64,000 nt of DNA from Pseudomonas sputi. Lineage in GTDB: Bacteria > Pseudomonadota > Gammaproteobacteria > Pseudomonadales > Pseudomonadaceae. The stretch is taken from the NCBI RefSeq assembly GCF_021603585.1, contig NZ_BQHI01000004.1:186001-250000 (forward strand), written 5' to 3'. Both the position numbers and the translations under genes were made by a program. Under the pieces are notes generated by a model. The model did no database searches. It was not told the origin of the DNA and saw only the letters and a list, made by a program, of their open reading frames with translations. Below are positions 54,015-63,380 of the stretch, in pieces. The first letter of the stretch is position 1; every line of letters begins with the position of its first letter.

Positions 54015-54377
54015 TCATTTGTTGGCGAGATGAGTAGCCAATCGTTCGACGGTAGCCAGGATAAAGGCGCGGTCACTTTCTTTCAGACCACTCAGCAGAC
54101 CCGCGATCATCTGGCCCTGGTCGTTGGGACGATTGCTCGACTCCGTCAGCAGTTCATCCACCCTGCAGTCGAAAATATCCGCTAACTGCATCAGCTTGAC
54201 CACGGAAAGCTCCACCACACCCCGCTCCAGGCGCGATATGGCTTCACTGCCGATCCCCATGCGTTCAGCCACCTCTTCCTGGGTCAGATTACGCTCGGTG
54301 CGGTGTTTCGCGATCATGCGCCCGATTTGGGCTTGGGTTGGATGTTTATGTGCCAAGTGATGAGTTCTCCAGTTCAA
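54015..54377 (-). CDS. XRE-family HTH regulator with C-terminal extension
   Basis: A 120-residue protein. An HTH_3 domain lies at about 17-76 (NLTQEEVAERMGIGSEAISRLERG around residues 30-53, here identified by EEVAERMGIG and AISRLERG), followed by a helical tail of 40 residues. It lies 905 bp upstream of the DUF3577 gene on the same strand and may control the operon or its own promoter, which faces the plus-strand small gene. Confidence 0.82.
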   Translation of the reverse strand: MNWRTHHLAHKHPTQAQIGRMIAKHRTERNLTQEEVAERMGIGSEAISRLERGVVELSVVKLMQLADIFDCRVDELLTESSNRPNDQGQMIAGLLSGLKESDRAFILATVERLATHLANK

Positions 54378-54565
54378 CCCGAATGGTTGAGCAAAGACCC
54401 ATTGACATGAACATCCTTAACGGTTGAGTATCGACTTTTAGGGTTGTTATTTTGGCTGAAATCGCTGTGTAATGCGACGTGGCTTCTATTCCTCCAGGAA
54501 TCAGAGTCCGAGGTGGTCAGTGAGAATGAACGGTCTGATAGGGCCAAGCTGAGGAATGGTTGAGC

Positions 54566-54823
54566 ATGGAAGAGAAGAGCGAGAACGTCATGGATCTGAT
54601 CTGGGATCGAACACTGGAGCTGTTCATCAAGATTCATGATTGCCCTGATAACCCTGAGCACTTCGACAATCTTGTCCATTGGCTCGACGAAGATCCTGCT
54701 CACCTGAAAGCGTTCAACGAACTGGGGCAGATATGGATTTCGACAGGCATCGCCTTGGCCCGTGAAATCGGACAACCGCTAAGCGACTTAGAGAGGGATC
54801 AGCCGCCGCTGATGATGCACTGA
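54566..54823 (+). CDS. Small protein resembling the FecR N-terminal domain (DUF4880-like)
   Basis: An 85-residue protein that resembles the cytoplasmic N-terminal domain of FecR anti-sigma regulators: a helix with DLIWDRTLELFIKIHD, then WLDEDPAHLKAFNELGQIW, which matches the W...P.H..A....W pattern. No membrane helix or periplasmic part is present, and no sigma-factor gene is nearby. The ATG at 54566 follows a GAGGAA site. It may modulate a sigma factor in trans; this is inference. Confidence 0.55.
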   Translation: MEEKSENVMDLIWDRTLELFIKIHDCPDNPEHFDNLVHWLDEDPAHLKAFNELGQIWISTGIALAREIGQPLSDLERDQPPLMMH

Positions 54824-54856
54824 TCAGTAATACTCCTGTCGATCTCCAATGGCGCG

Positions 54857-56824
54857 TCATGGGCGACGCGTATCTTTACTGATCGACACCGTGCCCTTGC
54901 AGTCTGGGTATTGGGAGCATGACCAGAACGGACCTGATTTCCCCTTTCGCCTGAGCATTGAGGCGTTGCAAATGGGGCAGGCCGGACTGGCTTCAATAGG
55001 CATGGCTAAAATAAGTGAGCCGCAGCGTGCGACCAACTGTGCAATCCAATCCGCCTGCTTAGCGACGAACGCATCAAGGGTCAGACGTCCCGCTTCGATT
55101 TTGTCCAGAGCCTGCTCCCAGATCGCGGTCATACTCGGATCCGCGACCGCTGCTGGTACCGCTTCGATCAGGGTATGGGCCGCTGCGGAGGCCATTAGGG
55201 CACGTTTTTTCTTCAGCAAATAACCACGATCAATCAGCCCCTTGATGATGCCGGCTCGTGTGGCTTCGGTACCGATACCGGTGGTGTCCCGAAGTTTCTG
55301 TTTCAGGCGAGGGTCGTTGACCAGCTTGGCCACATTTTTCATGGCCTTGATCAGATCGCCCTCGGTGAGTGGTTTGGGAGCGGCAGTGCGCATGGATTTG
55401 AGTTTGACCTCGTCCACTGCGCACTGAGTATCCTGTTGCAAGACGGGCAACACTTGGGACTTGTGACTGGGCTCATCGTCCTCGGTGTTTTCGTAGAGCA
55501 AGCCTTTCCAGCCCTGGACCAGGATCTGTTTACCAACAGCGGTCAATCGTTCTTCGCCACACTCCAGTTCGACCTGGGTTCGATCAAACTCGTGATGCGG
55601 AAGAAATTGCGCGAGGTCGTGGCTACGAATCAGTTCGTAGACATGGCGTTCTTGTTCGGACATCCGCACAAGGTTTGCCGGTTCGGTGGTGGGAATAATG
55701 CCGTGGTGCGCGGTGACCTTGGCATCGTTCCACACGCGGGAGTGCAGTGATCGATCGAGTCTTCCCAATGCGGGCTGCAGCGCGGGATCCGTATTGAGCA
55801 GGGCATCGAATACCGTGGGTACTTCGTTGAACATATTCTCTGGCAAGTAGCGGCAATCGCTGCGCGGATAGCTGGTGGCTTTGTGGGTTTCATATAGGGC
55901 TTGGGCGATGTTCAGGGTTTCCTGAGCGCCGAGTCCCAGCTTGCGTGAGCAGGCTTCTTGCAGTGTGCTCAGGTCGAAGGGCAGGGGTGGCGCTTCGCGC
56001 AAATGCTCAGTCTGCAGCGAGAGTACGGTGGCGGTCTTGCTGCTAGAAATCGCTTGGGCGGTCTGACTGGCAAGCGCCTGTTGCAGGCAACGACCGGCCT
56101 CATCTCGTCCTGAGTTTGGTGGTTGCCACGACGCGATGAATGATTGCCCCATTGAGGGCAGGTGCACATCCACGTCCCAGTAGGGTACCGAGACGAAGCT
56201 GGCAATCGCTCGATCCCGATCGACCACCAGACGTAAAGTGGGTGTCTGGACGCGTCCAACCGACAATACGCCCTCGTAGCCCGCCCGCCGTCCGAGGAGG
56301 GTAAACAAGCGACTGAGGTTCATGCCGATCAACCAATCGGCGCGGCTGCGGGCGAGGGCTGAGTGATACAGCGGGAAGGTCTCCTGGCCGGACTTCAGCG
56401 AGGACAATGCCTTGCGAATCGACGCCTCATTGAGTGCCGACAACCAGAGGCGCTGAACGGGGCCTCGATACGTACAGAGCTCCAGCAATTCGCGGGCAAT
56501 CATTTCACCTTCGCGATCGGCGTCGGTTGCGATGACGACAGTGGTAGCTTCGCTGAGCAGGTGTTTGATGATTTTGAACTGTGCGGCAGTCTTGGGTTTG
56601 ACCTCAACCCTCCACTGCTCGGGAATGATCGGTAGATGATCCAACGACCAGTATTTGTACTGATCGCCATAGGCTTCAGGTGGGGCTGTCTCCAGCAGGT
56701 GGCCGATACACCATGTGACGGTTGTCTCTGTGCCGATCAGGCAGCCATCGCTGCGCCGGCTGGCTCCTAGAACCTTGGCGATGTCACGACCTTGGGAAGG
56801 TTTCTCGCAGAGGAAGAGGCGCAT
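54857..56824 (-). CDS. topB: DNA topoisomerase III (TopB-like)
   Basis: A 655-residue type IA topoisomerase. The TOPRIM domain has FLCEKPSQ (4-11) and DADREGE (101-107), the active-site tyrosine is in SYPRSDCRYL (about residue 318), and a C-terminal zinc finger (CPIC...CSQYPDCKG) ends the protein. ICE-encoded TopB is thought to assist replication or transfer of the excised circle. It is about 220 bp downstream of ssb on the same strand. Confidence 0.92.
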   Translation of the reverse strand: MRLFLCEKPSQGRDIAKVLGASRRSDGCLIGTETTVTWCIGHLLETAPPEAYGDQYKYWSLDHLPIIPEQWRVEVKPKTAAQFKIIKHLLSEATTVVIATDADREGEMIARELLELCTYRGPVQRLWLSALNEASIRKALSSLKSGQETFPLYHSALARSRADWLIGMNLSRLFTLLGRRAGYEGVLSVGRVQTPTLRLVVDRDRAIASFVSVPYWDVDVHLPSMGQSFIASWQPPNSGRDEAGRCLQQALASQTAQAISSSKTATVLSLQTEHLREAPPLPFDLSTLQEACSRKLGLGAQETLNIAQALYETHKATSYPRSDCRYLPENMFNEVPTVFDALLNTDPALQPALGRLDRSLHSRVWNDAKVTAHHGIIPTTEPANLVRMSEQERHVYELIRSHDLAQFLPHHEFDRTQVELECGEERLTAVGKQILVQGWKGLLYENTEDDEPSHKSQVLPVLQQDTQCAVDEVKLKSMRTAAPKPLTEGDLIKAMKNVAKLVNDPRLKQKLRDTTGIGTEATRAGIIKGLIDRGYLLKKKRALMASAAAHTLIEAVPAAVADPSMTAIWEQALDKIEAGRLTLDAFVAKQADWIAQLVARCGSLILAMPIEASPACPICNASMLRRKGKSGPFWSCSQYPDCKGTVSISKDTRRP

Positions 56825-57045
56825 AGAATTACTCCGGATTGAGTTCGGAGCAGCGTTGTTGGAAATAGCAGTTGCGAGATATGAGAAACCTGAATGGCAG
56901 GCTCCTCATATTAGTCGGTGAGGGCGGGATGGGCCGAGGCTGGTACCCCGTTGTAGCGTGGAGGACGGGGTCGGCCTTCACGAGCAGCGAGTAATAACAG
57001 ACCAGCAACTTCGCGCAAAGGCGCAATTTTTATGCCTGATGTCCG

Positions 57046-57501
57046 TCAGTCTGTAGGTGGTTGTCCTCTGCGTTTCTTGGGTTTCGACGCAGGTGAACCG
57101 GACGGCTCTGTATTTTGAGAGGCCGTTGGTTCACTGGTGCGTTCCCGCATGACCACGCCGTGCACCCGGTGAGGCAGGATGCCGACTCGACGGGCCTCGA
57201 TCTTGAAGGTCACCCGCGCATTGTCTTCGCTATCCTCCCACTCATCGCGCACGGTGCGGCCTTCGACCAACACACGCATACCTTTCTGGTACAGCGTGCT
57301 CCAGTGTTCAGCCTCGCGGTGCCAGAGCTCAACCGGCGCCCAATAACCGCCTCGATCTTCATAGCTGCCATCGCGTGGCACGGGGTTGTCGAAGTACACA
57401 TTCAGCCGTAGCAAACGCCGTGGCTCGTCATTACCTGACGGAAATTCCTGGAACTCTGGCGCACTGCCGATATTGCCTTCGCCGACGAAAAAAGTACTCA
57501 T
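57046..57501 (-). CDS. ssb: Single-stranded DNA-binding protein
   Basis: A 151-residue SSB with a divergent OB fold (GNIGSAPEF, WAPVELWHREAEHW, KGMRVLVEGR, ARRVGILP) and a disordered C-terminal tail. The tail ends in KKRRGQPPTD, so the acidic DDIPF-type tip of chromosomal SSB is missing. This is usual for ICE-encoded SSBs of this type. It protects transferred or replicating ssDNA. The start at 57501 overlaps the DUF3158 gene's stop by 4 bp. Confidence 0.85.
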   Translation of the reverse strand: MSTFFVGEGNIGSAPEFQEFPSGNDEPRRLLRLNVYFDNPVPRDGSYEDRGGYWAPVELWHREAEHWSTLYQKGMRVLVEGRTVRDEWEDSEDNARVTFKIEARRVGILPHRVHGVVMRERTSEPTASQNTEPSGSPASKPKKRRGQPPTD

Positions 57502-58016
57502 TGTGATATCTCCACTGCTGATATGAACTGGCGCAGCAGCCGTTCGGCGCTGGCCATTTTGACCGCGCAGGCCGAGGCCTGGCGGTACAGCGAATGCACC
57601 ACGCTCATTTGTAGGTTCAGTGCAATGCGGTTGCATTCGAAACGGTGCAATCCCTCGTGTACGGCCAGCGGCAGGACTTTGTTGCTCACCTGGCGTTCCC
57701 AGACCGCAACCCCCATGCGGGCGAAGTCACGGGTGCGCCAACGCAAAAAAGTGCTGCCCGCGTTGGTGTTCTGCAGCACCAATCGAATATCTAGCAGTGA
57801 ATATGGGGGCTGTCCGGCTTGCTGCACCACAGCCTCCATCAGGTGACATAACTGCGCCTCGATTTCCCTCGCCACCTGCGCCAGGTGTTCCAACTCCCCC
57901 TTACCCTTAAAAGGTTTTAAAAGGCCTTTTAGGGAGGCTGCGTGTTCTAGTTGCCGATAGGCATCTGGTGTCAGTGCTTCGAAGGGGATTGGTTGAGTCG
58001 GGATCAGGGGCTTCAT
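57498..58016 (-). CDS. DUF3158-family ICE protein
   Basis: A 172-residue helical protein with the DUF3158 pattern: LEHAASLKGLLKPFKGKGEL near the N-terminus, LVLQNTNAGSTFLRWR (about 80-95) and CNRIALNLQMSVVHSLYRQ (about 130-148). The function is unknown. It is coupled to ssb and to the PFL_4669 gene by 4-bp overlaps, so it likely belongs to the same DNA-processing complex. Confidence 0.8.
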   Translation of the reverse strand: MKPLIPTQPIPFEALTPDAYRQLEHAASLKGLLKPFKGKGELEHLAQVAREIEAQLCHLMEAVVQQAGQPPYSLLDIRLVLQNTNAGSTFLRWRTRDFARMGVAVWERQVSNKVLPLAVHEGLHRFECNRIALNLQMSVVHSLYRQASACAVKMASAERLLRQFISAVEISQ

Positions 58017-58768
58017 ACTTCGTCCTCCGGCTCATCCACTGACGCAGATAGATCTCCTGCGTGCTCTGCCAACGCATCAGCGTCATCCACTGCTACCACA
58101 CCACGACGAATGATTGGCGGCGCGAACTGGGAGCGGCGATGCCCCTCAAGGATGTCCATCGGAGGCAAACCCATTTTCTCGATGGCTGCAATGGCACAGG
58201 CGTTGTTCGCCGCCATGTCATCACGCGTGACGCCGGCATGCCGATAACGCTGCGCCTGGCCAAACAAGCTGCGCAGCAGATGAGCACCGTCGTCGATCCA
58301 AGCTTCCATGTCCCTACGACCGATCAAGGCGGTGTGATGAGCCAACAGCGTATGTCGCACCAAAGTGTCGTAGTCGGTCAGCAGGTAAACGGCGAGGAAG
58401 CCCAGTTGGCTGCCGATGTACAACGGTAAGGTGACGGGATGGATGTTGAGGTTGTCGCCCATGTCGATCTGCGACGGCAGCTCTTGTCTGATCCGGTCCA
58501 ACTGCTGGGTCAGTTCCAGCATCCCATCCTTGGCCTGCATCAATTTTTCTTCGAGCTGCACGATCGCCCAATCGGCATAGGGGTCGTCCTGCGCTGCGGC
58601 CTGTTTGATCAGGTTGGTGACGCTGATGTAGCCGGCCATACCCATAATCGAGTGGACGCCTTCGCGTGCGGTTCGACCTTGCCAGATTCGGGCGGCGTGG
58701 TGGGTATGCAGTGTCAGGGTGATGCTGCTGCGCAATGAGCCCAGGTTGAGCTGATAGTGATCGGCCAC
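58013..58768 (-). CDS. PFL_4669-family ICE protein (TIGR03761)
   Basis: A 251-residue protein with family blocks LGSLRSSITLTLHTHHAARIWQGR (here abbreviated by SLRSSITLTLHTHHA and RIWQGR, 8-32) and DYDTLVRHTLLAHHTALI (about 128-145). Structure and function are unknown. It is a stable marker of the replication/partition region of these ICEs and is translated with the DUF3158 and ssb genes. Confidence 0.85.
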   Translation of the reverse strand: MADHYQLNLGSLRSSITLTLHTHHAARIWQGRTAREGVHSIMGMAGYISVTNLIKQAAAQDDPYADWAIVQLEEKLMQAKDGMLELTQQLDRIRQELPSQIDMGDNLNIHPVTLPLYIGSQLGFLAVYLLTDYDTLVRHTLLAHHTALIGRRDMEAWIDDGAHLLRSLFGQAQRYRHAGVTRDDMAANNACAIAAIEKMGLPPMDILEGHRRSQFAPPIIRRGVVAVDDADALAEHAGDLSASVDEPEDEV

Positions 58769-58893
58769 GGTGTCGTCCTCGCATAGGCTTGGACGGGAAC
58801 GTTGCGACAGACGAAGGTCAAGGACAGCTGAAAAGCTGAATGCTGTCTGTTCGATTTGGTTCGAGACGGTTGATTTTCGAGACGCTCGACAGT

Positions 58894-58910
58894 GATGCCA
58901 GTGGCATCAA
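58894..58910. promoter_or_regulatory. 17-bp palindrome after the STY4528-like gene
   Basis: TGATGCC-AGT-GGCATCA, directly after the STY4528-like stop and about 125 bp before the PFL_4669 start. There is no T-tract. It is a plausible operator or weak terminator; nothing distinguishes the two. Confidence 0.35.
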
Positions 58911-58912
58911 AT

Positions 58913-60100
58913 CTACTGACGTCCAGGGCGTTTGCTACGCAGCTGGCGCAGTTCGTCCAGGCACGCTTGGGCGAGGGCAGAGGCGGGTTCGCCCTTTTTC
59001 CTAAGTTGGCGCGGGGGAGCGGGTGGCGGTTCTGTAATGGGTAACGATTCAGCCTGACCTGCCCAAGGGTGGAAATCGCCTTTCAGCGCCCGCTGGATCA
59101 GGCCCATCAGATACGCCGCGGGTTTGCGGATACCGCCGGCCGCACATCGCGCCCCCGCTTCGTTGAGCACCGCCTGTCGATCCGCTGGTTTAAGCTTGCC
59201 CAGCGCCACGGTGACCGCCTGACGTTCGCTTGGACTCAATTGCAGCAGATCGGGCCAGCGCAGGTTATCCACCGCTGGGGTCGCGCGCGGTACCGTACTA
59301 ATACCTTCTTTTAATACAGTACAGGCGGAGTTCGGATTCCGAACGCTGCCGGAAACATTGGCGCTCGGACCCGGTTCGGAATCCGAACCGGGTCCCGCAC
59401 GATTCCGAACGAGGTGGTCGCCACCCAGTTCGGAATCGTGCAGCGCTTCATCGGGCGCCCTATCCAATCCTTGTTTTGTCCAATGGTCGCCCCAACTGTC
59501 GAGCCGGGTGGGGAGCCGACCCAAATCGATATCGGTGTCCTGACGAATTTCTTCCAAAACATGCCGAGCGACAATTCGCACAGCCTTGGTCGCGTGAGAG
59601 AGGGCATGTCCGACCAACTCCAGATAATCCTGATCCAGCTCCATGGCTTCGGCGGGCGTTAACGGTTCATCGTGCAGGACGTACAGAGAACCTTGTAGGC
59701 GCCCGCTGAGCTGATCGCGGCCACGACTCACCAAACTGAGCCAGCGAGTCAGCCTGAGCATCGTCAAGACGCGAGCGATGGTTTCACGGGAGGCTGACGC
59801 ACCGTAGGGCACGCTCGACAAGTAAGGCTGCAGATCTTCATAGCGCGGAGTAATCACGCTCTGGCCTTGCAGCATGAGTCGAAATACTTGCCAGGCATTC
59901 CGTTCCAATGGCGTTAGCCGACTATCCAGCAGCAGTCGACGCGGCACGACTTCGTGTGATTGGCCACTGAACAAAAAGCCCGCCTGCAGGGTCTGGTTGG
60001 AAGGATGTTTAGTAGTGGGGCGTGCGGGCCAACGTTCACGTAGTTGTTGGGTGCATTGCTGCAGAACACGCTGCCAGCGACTGGAGGGGGTAGTGTTCAT
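58913..60100 (-). CDS. STY4528-family pathogenicity-island replication protein
   Basis: A 395-residue protein with the STY4528 layout. A helical N-terminus with GFLFSGQSHEVVPRRLLLD precedes a winged-helix-like region (VITPRYEDLQPYLSS, SRETIARVLTMLRLTRWLSL, about 80-130). A linker and a C-terminal helical bundle with RKPAAYLMGLIQRALKGDF follow. It is believed to act in ICE replication initiation. The ATG at 60100 overlaps the upstream stop as ATGA, so the start is well supported. Confidence 0.85.
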   Translation of the reverse strand: MNTTPSSRWQRVLQQCTQQLRERWPARPTTKHPSNQTLQAGFLFSGQSHEVVPRRLLLDSRLTPLERNAWQVFRLMLQGQSVITPRYEDLQPYLSSVPYGASASRETIARVLTMLRLTRWLSLVSRGRDQLSGRLQGSLYVLHDEPLTPAEAMELDQDYLELVGHALSHATKAVRIVARHVLEEIRQDTDIDLGRLPTRLDSWGDHWTKQGLDRAPDEALHDSELGGDHLVRNRAGPGSDSEPGPSANVSGSVRNPNSACTVLKEGISTVPRATPAVDNLRWPDLLQLSPSERQAVTVALGKLKPADRQAVLNEAGARCAAGGIRKPAAYLMGLIQRALKGDFHPWAGQAESLPITEPPPAPPRQLRKKGEPASALAQACLDELRQLRSKRPGRQ

Positions 60101-60645
60101 GTTCCGTTGCTGTAATGTTCGATCTGCTGCCAAACGATGGTCAAGCTGATCTGTTGCTCTTCTGCCAACATCATCATGGCGTCGAGCTGATCCTCAGCAC
60201 CGTCCTCAGCGTGTAGTTGGCACCAACGCTGCCAAAGCGCATGTTCCTGCGCTTCGCTCAAGTTCTGGGGGCGGCCCTTACGGGTTTCTATCTTGAGCAG
60301 ACGTCGGCGCAGGGCGGTTTCCGAATGCGCCAAGCCGAAGTACTGATACATGATGGTACTGCTGGCACCGAGCTTGAGCGCTCGGTTGATCAGGCGCTCG
60401 TTCTGTTCGTCACGTTCGGCCTGGTCGATCAACCGATGCAATACAGGCGAATCAATCTTGACCTCAACCCAGGGAACGGTGGCATGGGCCAGGCGTGACA
60501 GTGTGGTCGGCGGTAATGATTGCAACAGGTAGATGTCCTCTTCACCCAGTCCGAGTGCTTTGCAGCGTTGCAGATTACCCAGGCGCAACTCGTGAAGGAC
60601 CTGGGTCAGCATGGCCTGGTTGAGCACATTGAAGGACAGGTTCAT
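60097..60645 (-). CDS. DUF2857-family ICE protein
   Basis: A 182-residue helical protein of the DUF2857 type, with LRLGNLQRCKALGLGEEDIYLL (recognised by NLQRCKALGLG and DIYLLQ) near the N-terminus and GASSTIMYQYFGL followed by a basic, HTH-like segment (about 100-125). It is coupled to parB (4-bp overlap) and to the STY4528-like gene (ATGA). It is probably a DNA-binding accessory of replication or partition. Confidence 0.8.
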   Translation of the reverse strand: MNLSFNVLNQAMLTQVLHELRLGNLQRCKALGLGEEDIYLLQSLPPTTLSRLAHATVPWVEVKIDSPVLHRLIDQAERDEQNERLINRALKLGASSTIMYQYFGLAHSETALRRRLLKIETRKGRPQNLSEAQEHALWQRWCQLHAEDGAEDQLDAMMMLAEEQQISLTIVWQQIEHYSNGT

Positions 60646-62225
60646 GGCAGCTCCCTTGGTGAATCGTCTTCATGGGTAAGCGTTAAGTCGATCAGGCGCC
60701 GGGCTAAGCGAATGAGGCGATACAGTTTGATTAACAGATAGTCGGGCAGTCGCTCCAGTCCTACGTCCACGGCTGGACGATCTGCCAGCGGGAGGTGATA
60801 AACCCCCAATAGCAGTTGCCCGAACAGGGCTGAGGGCAATTGCTTGCGATCCGCCCAGCTCACTTCGTCTTGGGCACGCAGCAGGGCCAAGAGCAACAGG
60901 TGGACGCCGGCCGCACGAGGGGCTGCAAGATCAAGCTGCTCGATGCTGAGGGCGAAACCCAGGCCGTGCTCTTGGTCGATGATGCTCTCGGGATGTCCGG
61001 CATAGGCCGCCATTTCCCTAGTCAGGCCGGCAATGGCTAAACGCAGCTGTTCGGGGGTATCAAGTGTTGGTGCGATGATCCAGATGTCTTCGATCGGGCA
61101 GGTTGCGACGGTCTGTGCTGGTTCGGAGGCAGTGGCGCGATCAACCTGTTCGCGGATCTGCTGGACACGTGACGGAGGGCTAACGGCTGATACCACATCC
61201 GGTTCGGGCAGCGTGAGCTGCTCCTCTCGCTCTGTTTCGGTCTGCGTCCTGGTTTCAGCTGATTTGGAGTGCGGCTCGGAGGGGGGAGGCTCGGCTGCGG
61301 GCTCACCGACGCTCGGCAGAGGGTTGTTCTCCGGGGGCGTGACGACAACGCCGGGCGTCCCGATAACCCGTTGGGTATCGCCCAGCTCCAGGGCCAACAT
61401 GCGGTAGGACTGTCCGAGTAAGCGACTCATGCGTTCGAGCAACTCATCCTGGATTTGCTCAATGTCGAAGGACTCTGGGTCGGCATCAAATTGTCCTAAG
61501 GTGTCGAGCCAAAACTCGGGAAAAGCGGTGGCGTCGGTTGGATAACGATTCCAGGTTCTTTCAGCCTGGCTACGCAGACCAATTAGGCGTTCAATTTTTG
61601 GTTTCCCCAACCCGGCATACAGGGTTTGTGGAATGGCGGGCAATAAATATTCAAGGGTGTCCAGCATCCGGCTGATGTGCGACTGTGAAATGGGGTAGCC
61701 CCCAGCGGCAAGACGTCGTGCCAGCTCGCGTTGCGAGAGTGTTGCTCCATTTGGTTCGAGCATGGTCTTGAGTTTGGCTATCGCCAGAGCACGTTCGATG
61801 AAGGTGAGCTGGCCGTGCAGATCGCTTTCGGCCAGATGGCCGAGCAGAGTGGTGATTTCATTGCTCCACGGCCGGAACAGGCAATGAATCCGAAAGAAGC
61901 GCTCGTCGCGGGTTTCCTGCCACAGCTCGCCGAGAATCGCCAATCGCGTATTACCGCCGTTGCGGATGATGAAATAGGTTTCACCCGGGCGGCGGGTAAT
62001 CGGCGGTGGTTGATCCAGCCCGCGCTCACGGATCGAGGCTTTTATATCGTCATAAAGCGGATTGCGGATGAAGCGTGGGTTGTGTTCGTAGGGCCGCAGC
62101 TGCTCCAACGTGACTAGCATGGGGGTGTCGATGACTGGATCCGACAGTCGCTCCAATTCTGGCCCCCGAGGAAAATGGTCCTGGTGAAGTTTGTCGGTGA
62201 TCTCCTCCTGGCTGAGCTTCTTCAT
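60642..62225 (-). CDS. parB: ParB-like partition protein of the ICE (TIGR03764)
   Basis: A 527-residue protein. The N-terminal ParB/Srx nuclease-like domain (LEQLRPYEHNPR, then ETYFIIRNGGNTRLAIL, about 38-100) is followed by an HTH region (ELARRLAAGGYPISQSHISRMLDTL, recognised by LARRLAAGGY and SHISRMLDTL). A proline-, glutamate- and threonine-rich linker (about 295-370) leads to a helical C-terminal domain. It should bind the ICE's own centromere-like sites and stabilise the excised circle. Confidence 0.85.
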   Translation of the reverse strand: MKKLSQEEITDKLHQDHFPRGPELERLSDPVIDTPMLVTLEQLRPYEHNPRFIRNPLYDDIKASIRERGLDQPPPITRRPGETYFIIRNGGNTRLAILGELWQETRDERFFRIHCLFRPWSNEITTLLGHLAESDLHGQLTFIERALAIAKLKTMLEPNGATLSQRELARRLAAGGYPISQSHISRMLDTLEYLLPAIPQTLYAGLGKPKIERLIGLRSQAERTWNRYPTDATAFPEFWLDTLGQFDADPESFDIEQIQDELLERMSRLLGQSYRMLALELGDTQRVIGTPGVVVTPPENNPLPSVGEPAAEPPPSEPHSKSAETRTQTETEREEQLTLPEPDVVSAVSPPSRVQQIREQVDRATASEPAQTVATCPIEDIWIIAPTLDTPEQLRLAIAGLTREMAAYAGHPESIIDQEHGLGFALSIEQLDLAAPRAAGVHLLLLALLRAQDEVSWADRKQLPSALFGQLLLGVYHLPLADRPAVDVGLERLPDYLLIKLYRLIRLARRLIDLTLTHEDDSPRELP

Positions 62226-62239
62226 TTGAATAGCCTCGT

Positions 62240-62449
62240 TTAACGCTGTTTACGCAAATGGTCACCGACCTCGAACTTAACGATCTCGGCAGTTCCTGAA
62301 CCTTCGAAATGTTGGGAGAGTTCTGCGAGGAACCACACCATGGCCGAGCGCCCCCCTCGCAAACGAAAAACCACAGTGCAGTATTCCTCGCAAGCCGCGT
62401 CGTTTGGCCGAATGAAAGGCTGAACAACGATAGGAAACTGATCCGACAT
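62240..62449 (-). CDS. Small ICE protein between parA and parB, 69 residues
   Basis: A 69-residue protein starting MSDQFPIVVQPF, with two cysteines (EEYC, about residue 22, and Cys-poor remainder) and a basic end HLRKQR. The start at 62449 has AGGAG six bases upstream. No family is recognised. Its place between parA and parB suggests a helper of partition or regulation. Confidence 0.6.
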   Translation of the reverse strand: MSDQFPIVVQPFIRPNDAACEEYCTVVFRLRGGRSAMVWFLAELSQHFEGSGTAEIVKFEVGDHLRKQR

Positions 62450-62529
62450 TAGAAACTCCTTACCAAGCCTGATGGCTTCAAGGTCGATCAAACAAGAAAT
62501 TGGTGAAAAAGCTGATTGGGCGATTTGTT

Positions 62530-63375
62530 TTATCGAAGCTCCGCACACCTCGTTACCGATGAGATCGCTTCGCGCCATTCCGGGAATAATTCGATGGCCA
62601 GCGCTTGCATGATTTCTAGCGCTGACTGCGAGCGTCGGCGTTTACTCGACGGGCGTGCATCTACTCGGTGGACCGGTAAGCCGAGGGAGGCGGCATTGAG
62701 ATACGCCACTCGGTCAGGGATTACGGTGTCTAGAACCGAGATATTGGTAGCCTCTGCGAAAGTCTCGCGCAGGCTCCGGATGATCATCTGGGTGTCCAGT
62801 CGATTGAGGTTCACTTGGTTCAGTAAGAGCCGTAAGGGCGGCGGGTCGATACCTAGATGGCGAAACGGTTCGAGCTCACTCAGTAGCTTCAAGGTGCCCC
62901 GACGCATTTCGCGGGCAGCGAGCATTTCCGGCGTGATGGGAGAGAGGACGAGATTGGAGGCCAGGATGGCCATTTCCAGCAGTACACTGCGTGCTCCCTG
63001 AGTATCAATCAAAAGCAAGTCATAATTGAGATGCAAATCGTTGAGCAAGTTGTGCAGGCGTAGTCGCCCATCAGGTGCATGCAGCAACAACGTGCTCAGT
63101 CGACCTTGATCGTCGTTGGAGAAAATCAGGTCGAGACCGACGACTGCAGTCCTAGAAATTATTCGCTCAGGTATTGTTAAATTGAATGCAATGAGCTCGT
63201 ACGCACCTGCCTGCGCTTTCTGGCTCAATGAATAATAACTGGACAGGGTTGGTTGGCTATCCAGATCCAAGAGCAGAACACGCAGGCCAGCATCAGCCAA
63301 CAGACCACCGAGATTGACCGCTACTGTGGTTTTGCCTACCCCACCCTTGGTGGAAACCACCGAGACTACGTGCAT
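62530..63375 (-). CDS. parA: ParA/Soj-like partition ATPase
   Basis: A 281-residue deviant Walker-A ATPase: KGGVGKTT at 10-17, Walker A' LLLDLDSQPT (about 34-43) and Walker B YDLLLIDTQGA (about 118-128). It drives segregation and is needed for maintenance of the excised circle in this ICE class. It starts 5 bp after the alpA stop; the ATG at 63375 begins the conserved MHVVSVVSTKGG segment. Confidence 0.9.
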   Translation of the reverse strand: MHVVSVVSTKGGVGKTTVAVNLGGLLADAGLRVLLLDLDSQPTLSSYYSLSQKAQAGAYELIAFNLTIPERIISRTAVVGLDLIFSNDDQGRLSTLLLHAPDGRLRLHNLLNDLHLNYDLLLIDTQGARSVLLEMAILASNLVLSPITPEMLAAREMRRGTLKLLSELEPFRHLGIDPPPLRLLLNQVNLNRLDTQMIIRSLRETFAEATNISVLDTVIPDRVAYLNAASLGLPVHRVDARPSSKRRRSQSALEIMQALAIELFPEWREAISSVTRCAELR

Positions 63376-63380
63376 CACCC

